Below are positions 29,106-36,902 of a stretch of 64,000 bases of DNA, piece after piece. The stretch is from Paenibacillus pinihumi DSM 23905 = JCM 16419. GTDB taxonomy: Bacteria > Bacillota > Bacilli > Paenibacillales > Paenibacillaceae. The position numbers and the translations under genes are program-made. The stretch is taken from NCBI RefSeq assembly GCF_000422505.1, contig NZ_KE383864.1:292381-356380 (forward strand), read 5' to 3'. Numbering within the stretch: position 1 is the stretch's first letter; each line of letters opens with the position of its first letter. A model generated the notes under the pieces. That model had not been told where the DNA came from. It searched no databases and saw nothing but the letters and a program-made list of their open reading frames with translations.

Positions 29106-29223
29106 CCCGTAATTGTGATCAGGATTTCAAAAATCCTTTTTGCCCTGCGGTCCGTCATTCTGACGCATGAAAATTCTAGCTCTATCTTATCATTTCTTTC
29201 TTCATTGTTCTAAGATATAATAT

Positions 29224-29238
29224 CTATAACGTTGATAG
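29224..29238. promoter_or_regulatory. Candidate LysR-type binding site between leuC and lysR
   Basis: CTAT-N7-ATAG contains the T-N11-A core of LysR-family sites. It abuts AGATAT-T-ATATCT (29213-29225), another perfect palindrome that holds a TATAAT directed at the lysR gene. The position is suitable for control of both genes. Confidence 0.45.
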
Positions 29239-29351
29239 GTTTAAACTATTGCCGATCACGTTTTTGCATGCAGCTTGACCGTCTATATCGATCTTGAATG
29301 TGCATTCAACTCACGATTATTCCCACTTCTATATAAAGGAGATTTCATGCC

Positions 29352-30299
29352 ATGGAGCTACGACAATTGCATTATGTTATCCAAATTGCTGCGGAGAAGA
29401 ACTTCTCCAGAGCAGCCGAAAAGCTTCATATCGCCCAGCCATCCTTGAGCCAGCAACTCTCCAAGCTGGAAAAGGAAATCGGCGTATTGCTGTTCAGACG
29501 GACGACGAATTCCGTCGACCTCACCCATGCCGGAGCCGCCTTCGTGGAAAAAGCACAAGCTATACTTGATGCTGTCGATCAGCTCAAGCAGGAGATGGAC
29601 GATCTTGCCCATATGCGAAAAGGCCGCCTTGTCGTTGGCAGTCTGCCGATTACAGGCTCTCATGTGCTGCCGCTCGTTCTGCCGGTATTTCAATCCCTCT
29701 ATCCGGAAATTGAAATTGTGCTGGTCGAAGACAGCTCATCCAAGCTGGAGCAGCTTACAGCAAGCGGCCAAACCGACCTCAGCCTCCTGTCGCTGCCCTT
29801 GCAGGAGCCTTCCCTTTCCTGGGAGCCTCTTATTGAGGAAAAAATCTGCCTCGCGGTCCCTCCGCAGCACCGGCTGGCCCAAGCAGCCGCGAATGACGGG
29901 GGCCCCGGTGTCCGGATTGAGGATCTCCGCCATGAACCGTTCATTATTTTGAAGAAGGGTCAGGGCTTCCGGAAAATTACGCTCGATCTGTGCCAAAATG
30001 CCGGATTTGAGCCGCGTATTGTATTTGAAAGCACAAATATTGAGACCGTCCAGTCGCTTGCCGCCGCCGGGATGGGAATTGCATTCGTCCCGATGATGGT
30101 AGCCCGCGCAGGCTGGAGCCAGCTTGCTCCCGCATATCTGCGGCTCGCGGAGCCGGCCCCTTCCAGAACGCTGGTGATTGCCAGCCGCAAAGGGCGTTAC
30201 CTGTCAAAGGCGGCCGAAGCCTTCATCCAGACGATGAAGACGACGGTCGACCAGTATGAACAGGAAACACCCTGGCCAAAAAAACCTTCGCAATTATAA
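29352..30299 (+). CDS. LysR-family transcriptional regulator
   Basis: The 315-residue protein has the LysR winged helix at residues 1-60 (MELRQLHYVIQIAAEKNFSR, AAEKLHIAQPSLSQQLSKLE) and a periplasmic-binding-like effector domain (about 90-295). AAAGGAG lies 11 nt before the ATG. The divergent leuC and the T-N11-A palindrome suggest control of leuCD, perhaps with a leucine-pathway intermediate as co-inducer; this is inference. The effector domain resembles the CynR/CcpC-type family in general but gives no ligand. The 3' end overlaps the convergent mtnU by 6 bp. Confidence 0.9.
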   Translation: MELRQLHYVIQIAAEKNFSRAAEKLHIAQPSLSQQLSKLEKEIGVLLFRRTTNSVDLTHAGAAFVEKAQAILDAVDQLKQEMDDLAHMRKGRLVVGSLPITGSHVLPLVLPVFQSLYPEIEIVLVEDSSSKLEQLTASGQTDLSLLSLPLQEPSLSWEPLIEEKICLAVPPQHRLAQAAANDGGPGVRIEDLRHEPFIILKKGQGFRKITLDLCQNAGFEPRIVFESTNIETVQSLAAAGMGIAFVPMMVARAGWSQLAPAYLRLAEPAPSRTLVIASRKGRYLSKAAEAFIQTMKTTVDQYEQETPWPKKPSQL

Positions 30300-31109
30300 G
30301 TAGAAGGATGGCCTGCGGTCTTCAAATACCGGAATGCGGGTGCGGACCTCGTCAACGAGCGAGACATCAATCTGCGCCCGCAGTATGGTTTCTTCTTCTC
30401 CCGCTTCAGCGACAATTTCGCCCCACGGATCAATAATCAGGGAATTCCCGAAAAAGTTTGTGCTGCCGCTCGTGCCGACACGGTTGCATGCAATGACGTA
30501 CATCTGATTTTCAATTGCCCGTGCTGTCAGCAGCGTACGCCAGTGATTCAGCCTTGGATGCGGCCATTCTGCCGGAACAAATAGAATCTTGGCTCCGTCT
30601 AACGCCAGCTTCCGGGTCAGCTCCGGAAAACGGATGTCGTAGCAAATCATCAGTCCGGCAGGTGTGCCTTCAATATTCAGCTCTCCAAGTTTGCGGCCCG
30701 CCTGAAGATGCTTTTCCTCATCCATCAGCCGGAACAGATGAATTTTCGAATAGTCCGCCGTCTTATCACCCTCGCGGTTGTAAACATATGCCGTATTGTA
30801 GACGCCATCGCTTCTTTTTTCTGCGATTGAACCGCCGATCAGATGTACCGAATGCTCGCGGCTGAACGCCGACAGCAGCTCATGAGTCGCTCTGCCTTCT
30901 TCATCAGCAAGCTCATTGATTTGTTCAAGCGCATAGCCCGTGTTCCACATTTCCGGGAACATAATGACATCCGGCTTGACCCCGCCTGCGACAGCCTCGT
31001 GGAGCTTTGCTTTCAACCTCGTAAAATTGGCTTCCGTATTCCCCGCCTCGATATGCATTTGAATCAGGGCCACTTCAAGCTTGTTATCGTTCAAAGCCTT
31101 TCCCACCAA
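30294..31109 (-). CDS. mtnU: Nitrilase-superfamily omega-amidase, MtnU-like
   Basis: The 271-residue enzyme has the carbon-nitrogen hydrolase triad: Glu in FPEMWNTGY (about residue 53), Lys in YSKIHLF and Cys in MICYDIRFPE. In Bacillus the mtn locus carries such an omega-amidase (MtnU/YkrU), which removes 2-oxoglutaramate or succinamate formed by the glutamine-dependent aminotransferase MtnE. mtnE lies 720 bp away on the other strand, which supports the name. The start is uncertain: a TTG at 31109 gives the full frame, while a TTG at 31094 has a better-spaced GGTGG. Confidence 0.78.
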   Translation of the reverse strand: MVGKALNDNKLEVALIQMHIEAGNTEANFTRLKAKLHEAVAGGVKPDVIMFPEMWNTGYALEQINELADEEGRATHELLSAFSREHSVHLIGGSIAEKRSDGVYNTAYVYNREGDKTADYSKIHLFRLMDEEKHLQAGRKLGELNIEGTPAGLMICYDIRFPELTRKLALDGAKILFVPAEWPHPRLNHWRTLLTARAIENQMYVIACNRVGTSGSTNFFGNSLIIDPWGEIVAEAGEEETILRAQIDVSLVDEVRTRIPVFEDRRPSFYL

Positions 31110-31277
31110 TCCTCATAGTCAAATAATATTCCTACATATTAGCATAGCCTGTCATGGATCGTTGTCAAGATGGGAACAGTAAAAAAGGATCCTCGCAAGC
31201 GGAAGGAATTTCGTGCTTTATTTCCGCTTTGCTGTCCATCTTTAATGAAGCTATCTAATGAAGGAGATGACGCTGCA

Positions 31278-31730
31278 ATGACGATCAAAATACAAAAATG
31301 GGTGCTGGCTGCCATGCTGGGCTGGATGTGCCTGATTATGCTCGATTCCGGGGCTGCCGCTGCAAATGGAGCGCGGGATCATAAGCCTGTTCAAATCTTT
31401 GATATTCAAGCCGGAAAAGTGGTCAAGACGATGGAGAATGATCAGCAATTCCAGCAGTATGCAGCCGGCTGGCTTGCTTCTGTAAGCGGCCTGTCCCCCC
31501 AATTTACGCCGGAAAATAAATGCGGCTATGTATTCAGGGTCCCGCTGGAACAGCCGATCGAGGTCAAAGCGGGTGAAATCAAAGTGACTGCGTCTGATGT
31601 GTTTCTCTTTTATTGTCCGGAAAAACCTGCTTCACTTTTAATATTTGACGCCGAACGCAAGCCTTACATTTTAAGCTTCAAATCAGATTTGAAACCCTTC
31701 CTCCGCAAAGTTGGACTGCCTGCACAATAG
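31278..31730 (+). CDS. Secreted protein of unknown function (150 aa)
   Basis: I do not recognise a family. The ATG at 31278 follows AAGGAG; upstream in-frame ATGs lack such a site. A signal peptide of about 30 residues (WVLAAMLGWMCLIMLDSGAA) precedes a mature domain of about 120 residues with two cysteines (NKCGYVFRVP and FLFYCPEK) that could form a disulfide. Two strand-rich segments suggest a small beta domain. It lies alone between mtnU and mtnE and ends in a strong terminator that overlaps its last codons. Confidence 0.7.
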   Translation: MTIKIQKWVLAAMLGWMCLIMLDSGAAAANGARDHKPVQIFDIQAGKVVKTMENDQQFQQYAAGWLASVSGLSPQFTPENKCGYVFRVPLEQPIEVKAGEIKVTASDVFLFYCPEKPASLLIFDAERKPYILSFKSDLKPFLRKVGLPAQ

Positions 31731-31745
31731 CAGGCAGATTTTTTC
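31716..31745 (+). terminator. Rho-independent terminator
   Basis: CTGCCTGC (31716-31723) pairs with GCAGGCAG (31730-31737) and ATTTTTTC follows. It overlaps the stop of the secreted-protein gene. Confidence 0.88.
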
Positions 31746-31765
31746 TTGCATCCGCTACTAAAATC

Positions 31766-31794
31766 TCGACACCCGTGCATAAATCTGATACATT
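31766..31794 (+). promoter_or_regulatory. Candidate promoter of mtnE
   Basis: TCGACA (31766-31771) and TACATT (31789-31794) are 17 bp apart. The remaining leader of about 30 nt cannot hold the SAM riboswitch that controls mtn genes in Bacillus. Confidence 0.4.
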
Positions 31795-31830
31795 TAAAAT
31801 CAATATTTTGCACGATGTGGAGTGTTAAAC

Positions 31831-33024
31831 ATGACATTTAATCCTACTATTCAAATAGGCGAGCCTGCCGAGCGCATGAAAAGCCTGCCGAAGCAGTTTT
31901 TCGCCTCACTGGTTCAAAAAGCAAACGCCCAGGTAGCCAAGGGCAGAGATGTAATCAATCTGGGACAGGGCAACCCTGACCGTCCCACCCCGCCCCATAT
32001 TGTAGAAGCACTGCAAGGCGCGGCAGCCAACCCGTTGTATCACCGGTACAGCCCGTTCGGCGGCTATGCCTTTCTCAAGGAAGCGGTGGCGAAGCGGTAT
32101 AAGGAAGATTACGGCGTGGATGTTGATCCGGAATCCGAAGTGGCCATTCTGTTCGGAGGCAAAACAGGGCTGGTGGAAATCAGCCAATGCCTGCTCAACC
32201 CTGGAGATACTTGCCTTGTGCCTGATCCGGGCTATCCGGACTACTGGTCAGGCGTTGCGCTCGCAGGAGCGTCCATGTCCTTCATGCCGCTTATGGAAGA
32301 GAACGGGTTTCTGCCTGACTACAGTGCCATTGACCCTGCTGTAGCCGATCGTTCCAAGCTGATGTTCATTAACTATCCGAACAATCCGACCGGAGCGGTT
32401 GCAGACAGCGCCTTTTATGAAGAAACGGTCCGCTTCGCTGCCAGGCATAATATCGCAGTAGTCAGCGATTTTGCTTACGGTGCGATCGGCTTTGGCAATG
32501 AGAAGCCTGTCAGCTTCCTGCAAACGCCTGGGGCGAAGGAAGTTGGTTTTGAAATCTATACGCTCTCCAAGACGTACAACATGGCAGGCTGGCGCGTCGG
32601 GTTTGCTATCGGCAATGCGAAAATGATTGCGGCGATTAATCTGATACAGGATCATTATTATTGCAGCCTGTTCGGCGGTATCCAGGAGGCAGCCGCTGTG
32701 GCGCTTACCGGTCCCCAGGACTGTGTGCATGAGCTATGTTCCGTGTATGAGAGCCGGATGAATGCCGTATACGATGCGCTTGCGGGGATTGGCTGGAAGG
32801 CCAGCCGTCCGGGCGGCTCGTTCTTCTGCTGGCTGCCGGTACCTGAGGGTATGAATTCATCGGATTTTTCCGATCTTGTGCTGGAGCAGGCGGATGTCGT
32901 AGTCGCTCCCGGCATCGGATTCGGTACCCATGGCGAAGGCTATGTCCGCCTTGGTCTGCTTACCTCCGAGGAACGGCTCAGCGAAGCCATTCACAGAATC
33001 GGAAGGCTGGGCGTGTTCCGTTAG
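31831..33024 (+). CDS. mtnE: PLP-dependent aminotransferase of methionine salvage
   Basis: MtnE transaminates 4-methylthio-2-oxobutyrate to methionine, the last salvage step. The 397-residue class I/II aminotransferase shows the PLP-phosphate region, NYPNNPTGA, the Asp in SDFAYGAIGF, the Schiff-base lysine in TLSKTYNMAGWRVGF, and an arginine near the C-terminus (GYVRLGL). I chose the ATG at 31831 with GGAG 8 nt upstream; a GTG three codons earlier is possible. The length matches B. subtilis MtnE. mtnU and mtnWXB nearby support the role; without them it would be called a generic aminotransferase. A promoter for the pro T-box lies 5 bp after its stop. Confidence 0.82.
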   Translation: MTFNPTIQIGEPAERMKSLPKQFFASLVQKANAQVAKGRDVINLGQGNPDRPTPPHIVEALQGAAANPLYHRYSPFGGYAFLKEAVAKRYKEDYGVDVDPESEVAILFGGKTGLVEISQCLLNPGDTCLVPDPGYPDYWSGVALAGASMSFMPLMEENGFLPDYSAIDPAVADRSKLMFINYPNNPTGAVADSAFYEETVRFAARHNIAVVSDFAYGAIGFGNEKPVSFLQTPGAKEVGFEIYTLSKTYNMAGWRVGFAIGNAKMIAAINLIQDHYYCSLFGGIQEAAAVALTGPQDCVHELCSVYESRMNAVYDALAGIGWKASRPGGSFFCWLPVPEGMNSSDFSDLVLEQADVVVAPGIGFGTHGEGYVRLGLLTSEERLSEAIHRIGRLGVFR

Positions 33025-33028
33025 AATC

Positions 33029-33057
33029 TTTACACCTTACGCCAGTCGTGATATGCT
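33029..33057 (+). promoter_or_regulatory. Promoter of the proline T-box operon
   Basis: TTTACA (33029-33034) and TATGCT (33052-33057) have a 17-bp spacer and stand immediately after mtnE. Transcription would begin near 33064, at the base of the T-box leader. Confidence 0.6.
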
Positions 33058-33063
33058 TGTGAG

Positions 33064-33330
33064 AATAGAACCTGACACACAAAACGTTATGACGAGCCCC
33101 ATAAGCTTGCCTTTCATTCGCGTCCAGAGAGTTGACTCCACTGGCTGGAAGAGTCAACCGTGAAGCACGCTTATATCCTAGGCTCCGAACGGCCGGATTC
33201 AAACCGGACAGTATGCCCGCTGTTACCCGGGCAAGAAGCTGGATGAACCTGCACGCGCGGGATTCATCAATTAAAGGTGGTACCGCGGAAGCACAGACTT
33301 TCGTCCTTTTTTTAGGACGGGGGTCTTTTT
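33064..33330 (+). promoter_or_regulatory. T-box leader, proline specific (specifier CCU), with terminator
   Basis: The antiterminator bulge is clear: AAAGGTGGTACCGCG (33273-33287). A terminator follows, with AGAC-TTTCGTCCT pairing with AGGACGGGGGTCT (33295-33325) and TTTTT. The 3' strand of stem I contains GCACGC-TTATAT-CCT-A, which lines up with the GCACGC-N7-specifier layout of the glyQS T-box. It places CCU, a Pro codon, at 33177-33179. Uncharged tRNA-Pro (anticodon reading CCU) should favour read-through into proB. The downstream proBAC genes support proline specificity. Confidence 0.9.
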
Positions 33331-33373
33331 ATGTTTTTGGAGCGTTTTGAGGTTATACCATAGGAGTGATTAT

Positions 33374-34474
33374 ATGGGAGAGAGAATAATAGTCAAAATT
33401 GGAAGCAGCTCGCTTACCTCGGATCAGGGCGGCCTCAACCAAGAGCGTATTCGCTTCTTTGCCGATGAGCTGTCTGCTCTGCATAAGGCTGGTTATGAGG
33501 TTCTGCTTGTTACCTCCGGGGCAATTGCTGCCGGTTTTCGTAAAATCGGCTATGAGACGCGGCCAAAGCTTGTGCATGAGAAACAAGCGGCGGCAGCTGT
33601 CGGTCAGGCGCTGCTCATGCAAGCCTATCAGGAAGCGTTCGGGCTCAATTCAATCGGCGTCGCGCAAATCTTGCTGACACGCTCAGACTTTTCCAACCGG
33701 AAGAGAATTCATAATGCGCTTGCGACACTGAATGAACTGCTGTCCTGCAATATTTTGCCCATTATTAATGAAAATGACACGGTTGCGGTTGCTGAAATCA
33801 AGTTTGGCGACAACGACACATTGTCCTCACTGGTAGCCAATCTGGTGAAAGCAAAGCAGCTGATTATACTTACAGATACCGACGGCCTCTATACCGCTGA
33901 TCCACGGACGAACCCCGAAGCAAGACGCATCGAACGGGTGGATCAAATTTCTGAGGATATTGAACGCATTGCGGGCGGAGCAGGCTCAAGCGTCGGTACA
34001 GGCGGAATGCGATCCAAAATTGATGCGGCCAGAATTGCCATGCGCGGCGGCGTTCCCGCTTTTATCGGAAAATTGCCGGGCGGGGGCGGCCTGCTTGAAG
34101 CTGTTAACGGACATGGACACGGCACTTATTTTGATACGGTCGAACATAATCTGCCTATGAAAAAACAATGGGTCGGCTTTCATTCCTCTCCGCAAGGGAC
34201 CGTAACTATTGATGAGGGGGCAGAAACTGCGATCCTTAGCAAAGGTAAAAGCCTGCTTCCCGCAGGCATTACACATAGCGAAGGCGAGTTTCATCCCGGA
34301 GATGTCATAGAAGTCATTAATCCGGATGGAGTTGTTATCGGGCGCGGTGTTGTCAACTATGCTTACTGGCAGGTTCAGGCCGCTGCCGGCCTAAGCACAA
34401 CCGAAGTCCGCAAGCGCCTTGATGTAGCCCGGATTGAAGTCATTCACCGGGATGAATGGGTGGCGTTAAGTTAG
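33374..34474 (+). CDS. proB: Glutamate 5-kinase
   Basis: ProB phosphorylates glutamate in the first step of proline synthesis. The 366-residue protein has the amino-acid kinase domain (IIVKIGSSSLTSDQGG, TSGAIAAGFRKIGY, INENDTVAV, FGDNDTLSSLVA, LTDTDGLYTADPR, GTGGMRSKIDAARIA) and a C-terminal PUA domain (about 280-360). TAGGAGTG precedes the ATG at 33374; upstream in-frame codons lie in the leader. It is the first gene after the T-box. proA lies 276 bp downstream, separated by a long palindromic element. Confidence 0.95.
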   Translation: MGERIIVKIGSSSLTSDQGGLNQERIRFFADELSALHKAGYEVLLVTSGAIAAGFRKIGYETRPKLVHEKQAAAAVGQALLMQAYQEAFGLNSIGVAQILLTRSDFSNRKRIHNALATLNELLSCNILPIINENDTVAVAEIKFGDNDTLSSLVANLVKAKQLIILTDTDGLYTADPRTNPEARRIERVDQISEDIERIAGGAGSSVGTGGMRSKIDAARIAMRGGVPAFIGKLPGGGGLLEAVNGHGHGTYFDTVEHNLPMKKQWVGFHSSPQGTVTIDEGAETAILSKGKSLLPAGITHSEGEFHPGDVIEVINPDGVVIGRGVVNYAYWQVQAAAGLSTTEVRKRLDVARIEVIHRDEWVALS

Positions 34475-34515
34475 CAGGAGCAACTTTTTCCGGATGATTT
34501 ATTTGGCTCAATCTA

Positions 34516-34707
34516 AGAATCAGTTTTTACAGCCTAACATCGCACGAGCGGAGAGGAAGAGGGAGACTGGAGAAGCGAAGCGTTCGCCTTTGTCCCCGGA
34601 TTTCAACCGCTGAGCCGGTTACATTCAAGAAATCTGGGGACAACAGCGATCGAAATCCCCCTCTTGCCCGCAGCGCTCCCCCAAGTTGGTGTCAAGCACT
34701 GATTTCT
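34516..34707. repeat. 192-bp imperfect palindrome between proB and proA (MITE- or RNA-like element)
   Basis: The element folds back on itself at several levels. The outer arms are AGAATCAGT (34516-34524) and ACTGATTTCT (34698-34707). Next are GAGCG/CGCTC (34546-34550, 34674-34678), then AAGAGGG/CCCTCTT (34557-34563, 34659-34665). The inner arms are 24 nt long (34581-34604 and 34629-34652) and match at 20 of 24 positions. The central loop has its own AACCG...CGGTT hairpin. There is no reading frame with a ribosome-binding site. It resembles a miniature inverted-repeat element, or a structured RNA processed from the pro transcript. Confidence 0.7.
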
Positions 34708-34750
34708 GTGTAAAACCATTCATTTATACCTATTTTAAGGAGGAGTTAAC

Positions 34751-35998
34751 ATGAGTGAAGTAAGAGAAAAAGCCGCAAAGGCCAAGCAAAAGGCAGCTTT
34801 GATGAGCTCGCTGACAACCGCCCAAAAGAACGAAGCACTGCTGCTTATGGCTGACGCGCTCGTAACTGAACAGCAGTCAATTATTGAAGCCAATCAGCTG
34901 GATATGGACCGCGGAGAGCAAAACGGTACAAGCAAATCGCTCCTGGACCGGATCAAGCTGACAGAGGAACGTATCGCCGGCATTGCCGAAGGACTGCGTC
35001 AAATTACGGAGCTTCCTGATCCGACAGGTACTCAGCTTGACAGCTTCGAGCGGCCAAACGGACTGCGTATCCGCAAAATTCAGGTTCCGCTTGGCGTAAT
35101 CGGAATTATATATGAAGCACGTCCCAATGTTACTGTCGACGCGGCGGGACTTTGCCTCAAGACCGGCAACGCGGTCATCCTGCGCGGCGGCTCGGCAGCT
35201 ATCAGCTCCAACAAGCGGATTATCGCGGTGCTTCAAGACGCCCTCTCCCGTTCCGCAATTCCAGCGGATGCTCTGCAATTGATCGAAGATACCGACCGGT
35301 CGTCCGTAGACGAGATGCTGAAGCTGAACGGACTGCTGGATGTCATCATTCCACGCGGCGGCGCTTCCCTGATCCGCAATGTCGTTGAAAATGCAACCGT
35401 TCCGGTAATTGAGACCGGAGCCGGTATTTGCCACACTTATATTGATGATAGCGGCCAAACACAAATGGCAAGCGACATCGTCTTTAATGCCAAGGTTCAG
35501 CGCCCGTCTGTGTGCAACTCGATCGAAACGATGCTCGTACATGAGCAGTTTGCCAAACTCCATCTGGCTGAAATCGCCGGGCGTCTGAAAGAAGCCGGTG
35601 TAGAAATTCGCGGCTGTGAAACAACACTGAATCTGCTCGGTTATGGTACACCGGTCACTGAAGAAAACTTCGCGACTGAATATAATGATTACATCATTAA
35701 TGTGCGCGTTGTTAAAAATCTTGATGAAGCACTGGCGCATATCGCAAAATACGGGACCATGCATTCCGAGTGCATCGTGACAGAGAATGAAGACAACGCA
35801 GCGCGTTTCCTGCAGCTTGTCGACGCGGCAGCCGTATATCATAATGCTTCTACACGCTTTACTGACGGCTTTGAATTCGGCTTCGGTGCTGAAATCGGAA
35901 TCAGTACACAAAAGCTGCACGCACGCGGTCCAATGGGCTTGCCTGCACTCACATCCACCAAGTTTCTGGTTGTTGGAAACGGCCAAATCCGGGGATAA
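34751..35998 (+). CDS. proA: Gamma-glutamyl phosphate reductase
   Basis: ProA reduces gamma-glutamyl phosphate to glutamate semialdehyde with NADPH. The 415-residue aldehyde-dehydrogenase-fold protein has the NADP-binding region PLGVIGIIYEARPNVT, LILRGG-type loop (NAVILRGGSAAISSN), PRGGASLI, and the catalytic cysteine in VQRPSVCNSIETMLV. AAGGAGGAG precedes the ATG. The length is normal. It is followed 19 bp later by proC, so all three proline enzymes are encoded here. Confidence 0.96.
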   Translation: MSEVREKAAKAKQKAALMSSLTTAQKNEALLLMADALVTEQQSIIEANQLDMDRGEQNGTSKSLLDRIKLTEERIAGIAEGLRQITELPDPTGTQLDSFERPNGLRIRKIQVPLGVIGIIYEARPNVTVDAAGLCLKTGNAVILRGGSAAISSNKRIIAVLQDALSRSAIPADALQLIEDTDRSSVDEMLKLNGLLDVIIPRGGASLIRNVVENATVPVIETGAGICHTYIDDSGQTQMASDIVFNAKVQRPSVCNSIETMLVHEQFAKLHLAEIAGRLKEAGVEIRGCETTLNLLGYGTPVTEENFATEYNDYIINVRVVKNLDEALAHIAKYGTMHSECIVTENEDNAARFLQLVDAAAVYHNASTRFTDGFEFGFGAEIGISTQKLHARGPMGLPALTSTKFLVVGNGQIRG

Positions 35999-36017
35999 TT
36001 GAAAGGAGATTTTGCAA

Positions 36018-36902
36018 ATGTCTGCAAGTGAACTAACGTTATCCGTCAATGCCGGAATCGGCAAGCTCAAGCTGGCTTTCTTTGGCGCAGGATCAATGGC
36101 TGAGGCGATTGTCCGCGGCCTTCTGGAGCGCCGGCTCACTTTGCCCGGCCAGATATCGATGATTAACCGCCAGGATCAGGAGCGACTGAAACAGCTTCAT
36201 GACCGTTATCATGTCATTACGCCTTTTACCGAGGATGCCAAACAGCAAAGTCTGGAACAAGCAGATATTATTTTTCTGGCAATGAAGCCCAAGGACGCCC
36301 AGGGAGCTTTGCTTCATCTGAAACATTTTGTGCAGCCGCATCAGCTTGTTGTCTCCCTTATTGCAGGTTTGTCAATCCGGACAATCGAACGTCTGCTGGA
36401 GACCAGCATTCCTGTAGTCAGAACGATGCCAAACACCTCAAGCACGATCGGCCTTGGCGCAACAGGCATTTGCTTTTCCCCATCCGTATCAGATCGTTTG
36501 CGCAAACTGTCTGAGGAAATCTTCCATTCGATCGGGATTACGGCTATTGTCGAGGAAGAAAGCCTGCTTGATGCAGTAACCGGACTTTCAGGCTCTGGTC
36601 CGGCCTATGTCTATTATTTGATGGAGTCCATGATTGAAGCCGGGAAAAAGCTGGGGCTGGATGATGAAGCAGCACGCACGCTGACGATCCAGACCGTGAT
36701 CGGAGCCGCACATATGGTACAGTCCACCGGGGAAGAGCCTGCCGAGCTCAGACGCAAAGTAACATCCCCGAACGGCACAACCCAGGCTGCATTAGAGCTG
36801 CTAAACAGCCACAATGTCTCGGAAGTATTCGGCAAAGCCATCGCCCGTGCCGCTGAGCGTGCCGCTGAGCTGGGGGCGATGATTGAAGGAGGAAACAAGT
36901 AA
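36018..36902 (+). CDS. proC: Pyrroline-5-carboxylate reductase
   Basis: ProC reduces pyrroline-5-carboxylate to proline. The 294-residue protein has the NADP-binding motif LAFFGAGSMAEAI (preceded by an extra 15 residues), AMKPKDAQGALLHL, RTMPNTSSTIGLG and the dimer-domain motif LSGSGPAYVYYLMESM. The ATG at 36018 follows AAAGGAG at good spacing; a TTG two codons earlier is less likely. Its stop TAA shares its last A with the mtnW start (TAATG), so proC and mtnW are probably translationally coupled. Confidence 0.95.
   Translation: MSASELTLSVNAGIGKLKLAFFGAGSMAEAIVRGLLERRLTLPGQISMINRQDQERLKQLHDRYHVITPFTEDAKQQSLEQADIIFLAMKPKDAQGALLHLKHFVQPHQLVVSLIAGLSIRTIERLLETSIPVVRTMPNTSSTIGLGATGICFSPSVSDRLRKLSEEIFHSIGITAIVEEESLLDAVTGLSGSGPAYVYYLMESMIEAGKKLGLDDEAARTLTIQTVIGAAHMVQSTGEEPAELRRKVTSPNGTTQAALELLNSHNVSEVFGKAIARAAERAAELGAMIEGGNK

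Noticed and set aside
27375-29213. Long plus-strand open frame antisense to leuCD
   Set aside because: It is a codon-bias shadow of leuC and leuD, with no ribosome-binding site and no recognisable domain; similar long antisense frames lie opposite the ABC exporter, parC and parE.
31746-31830. Possible SAM riboswitch before mtnE
   Set aside because: The segment between the upstream terminator and the start codon is 85 bp and shows none of the S-box stems; too short to hold one.
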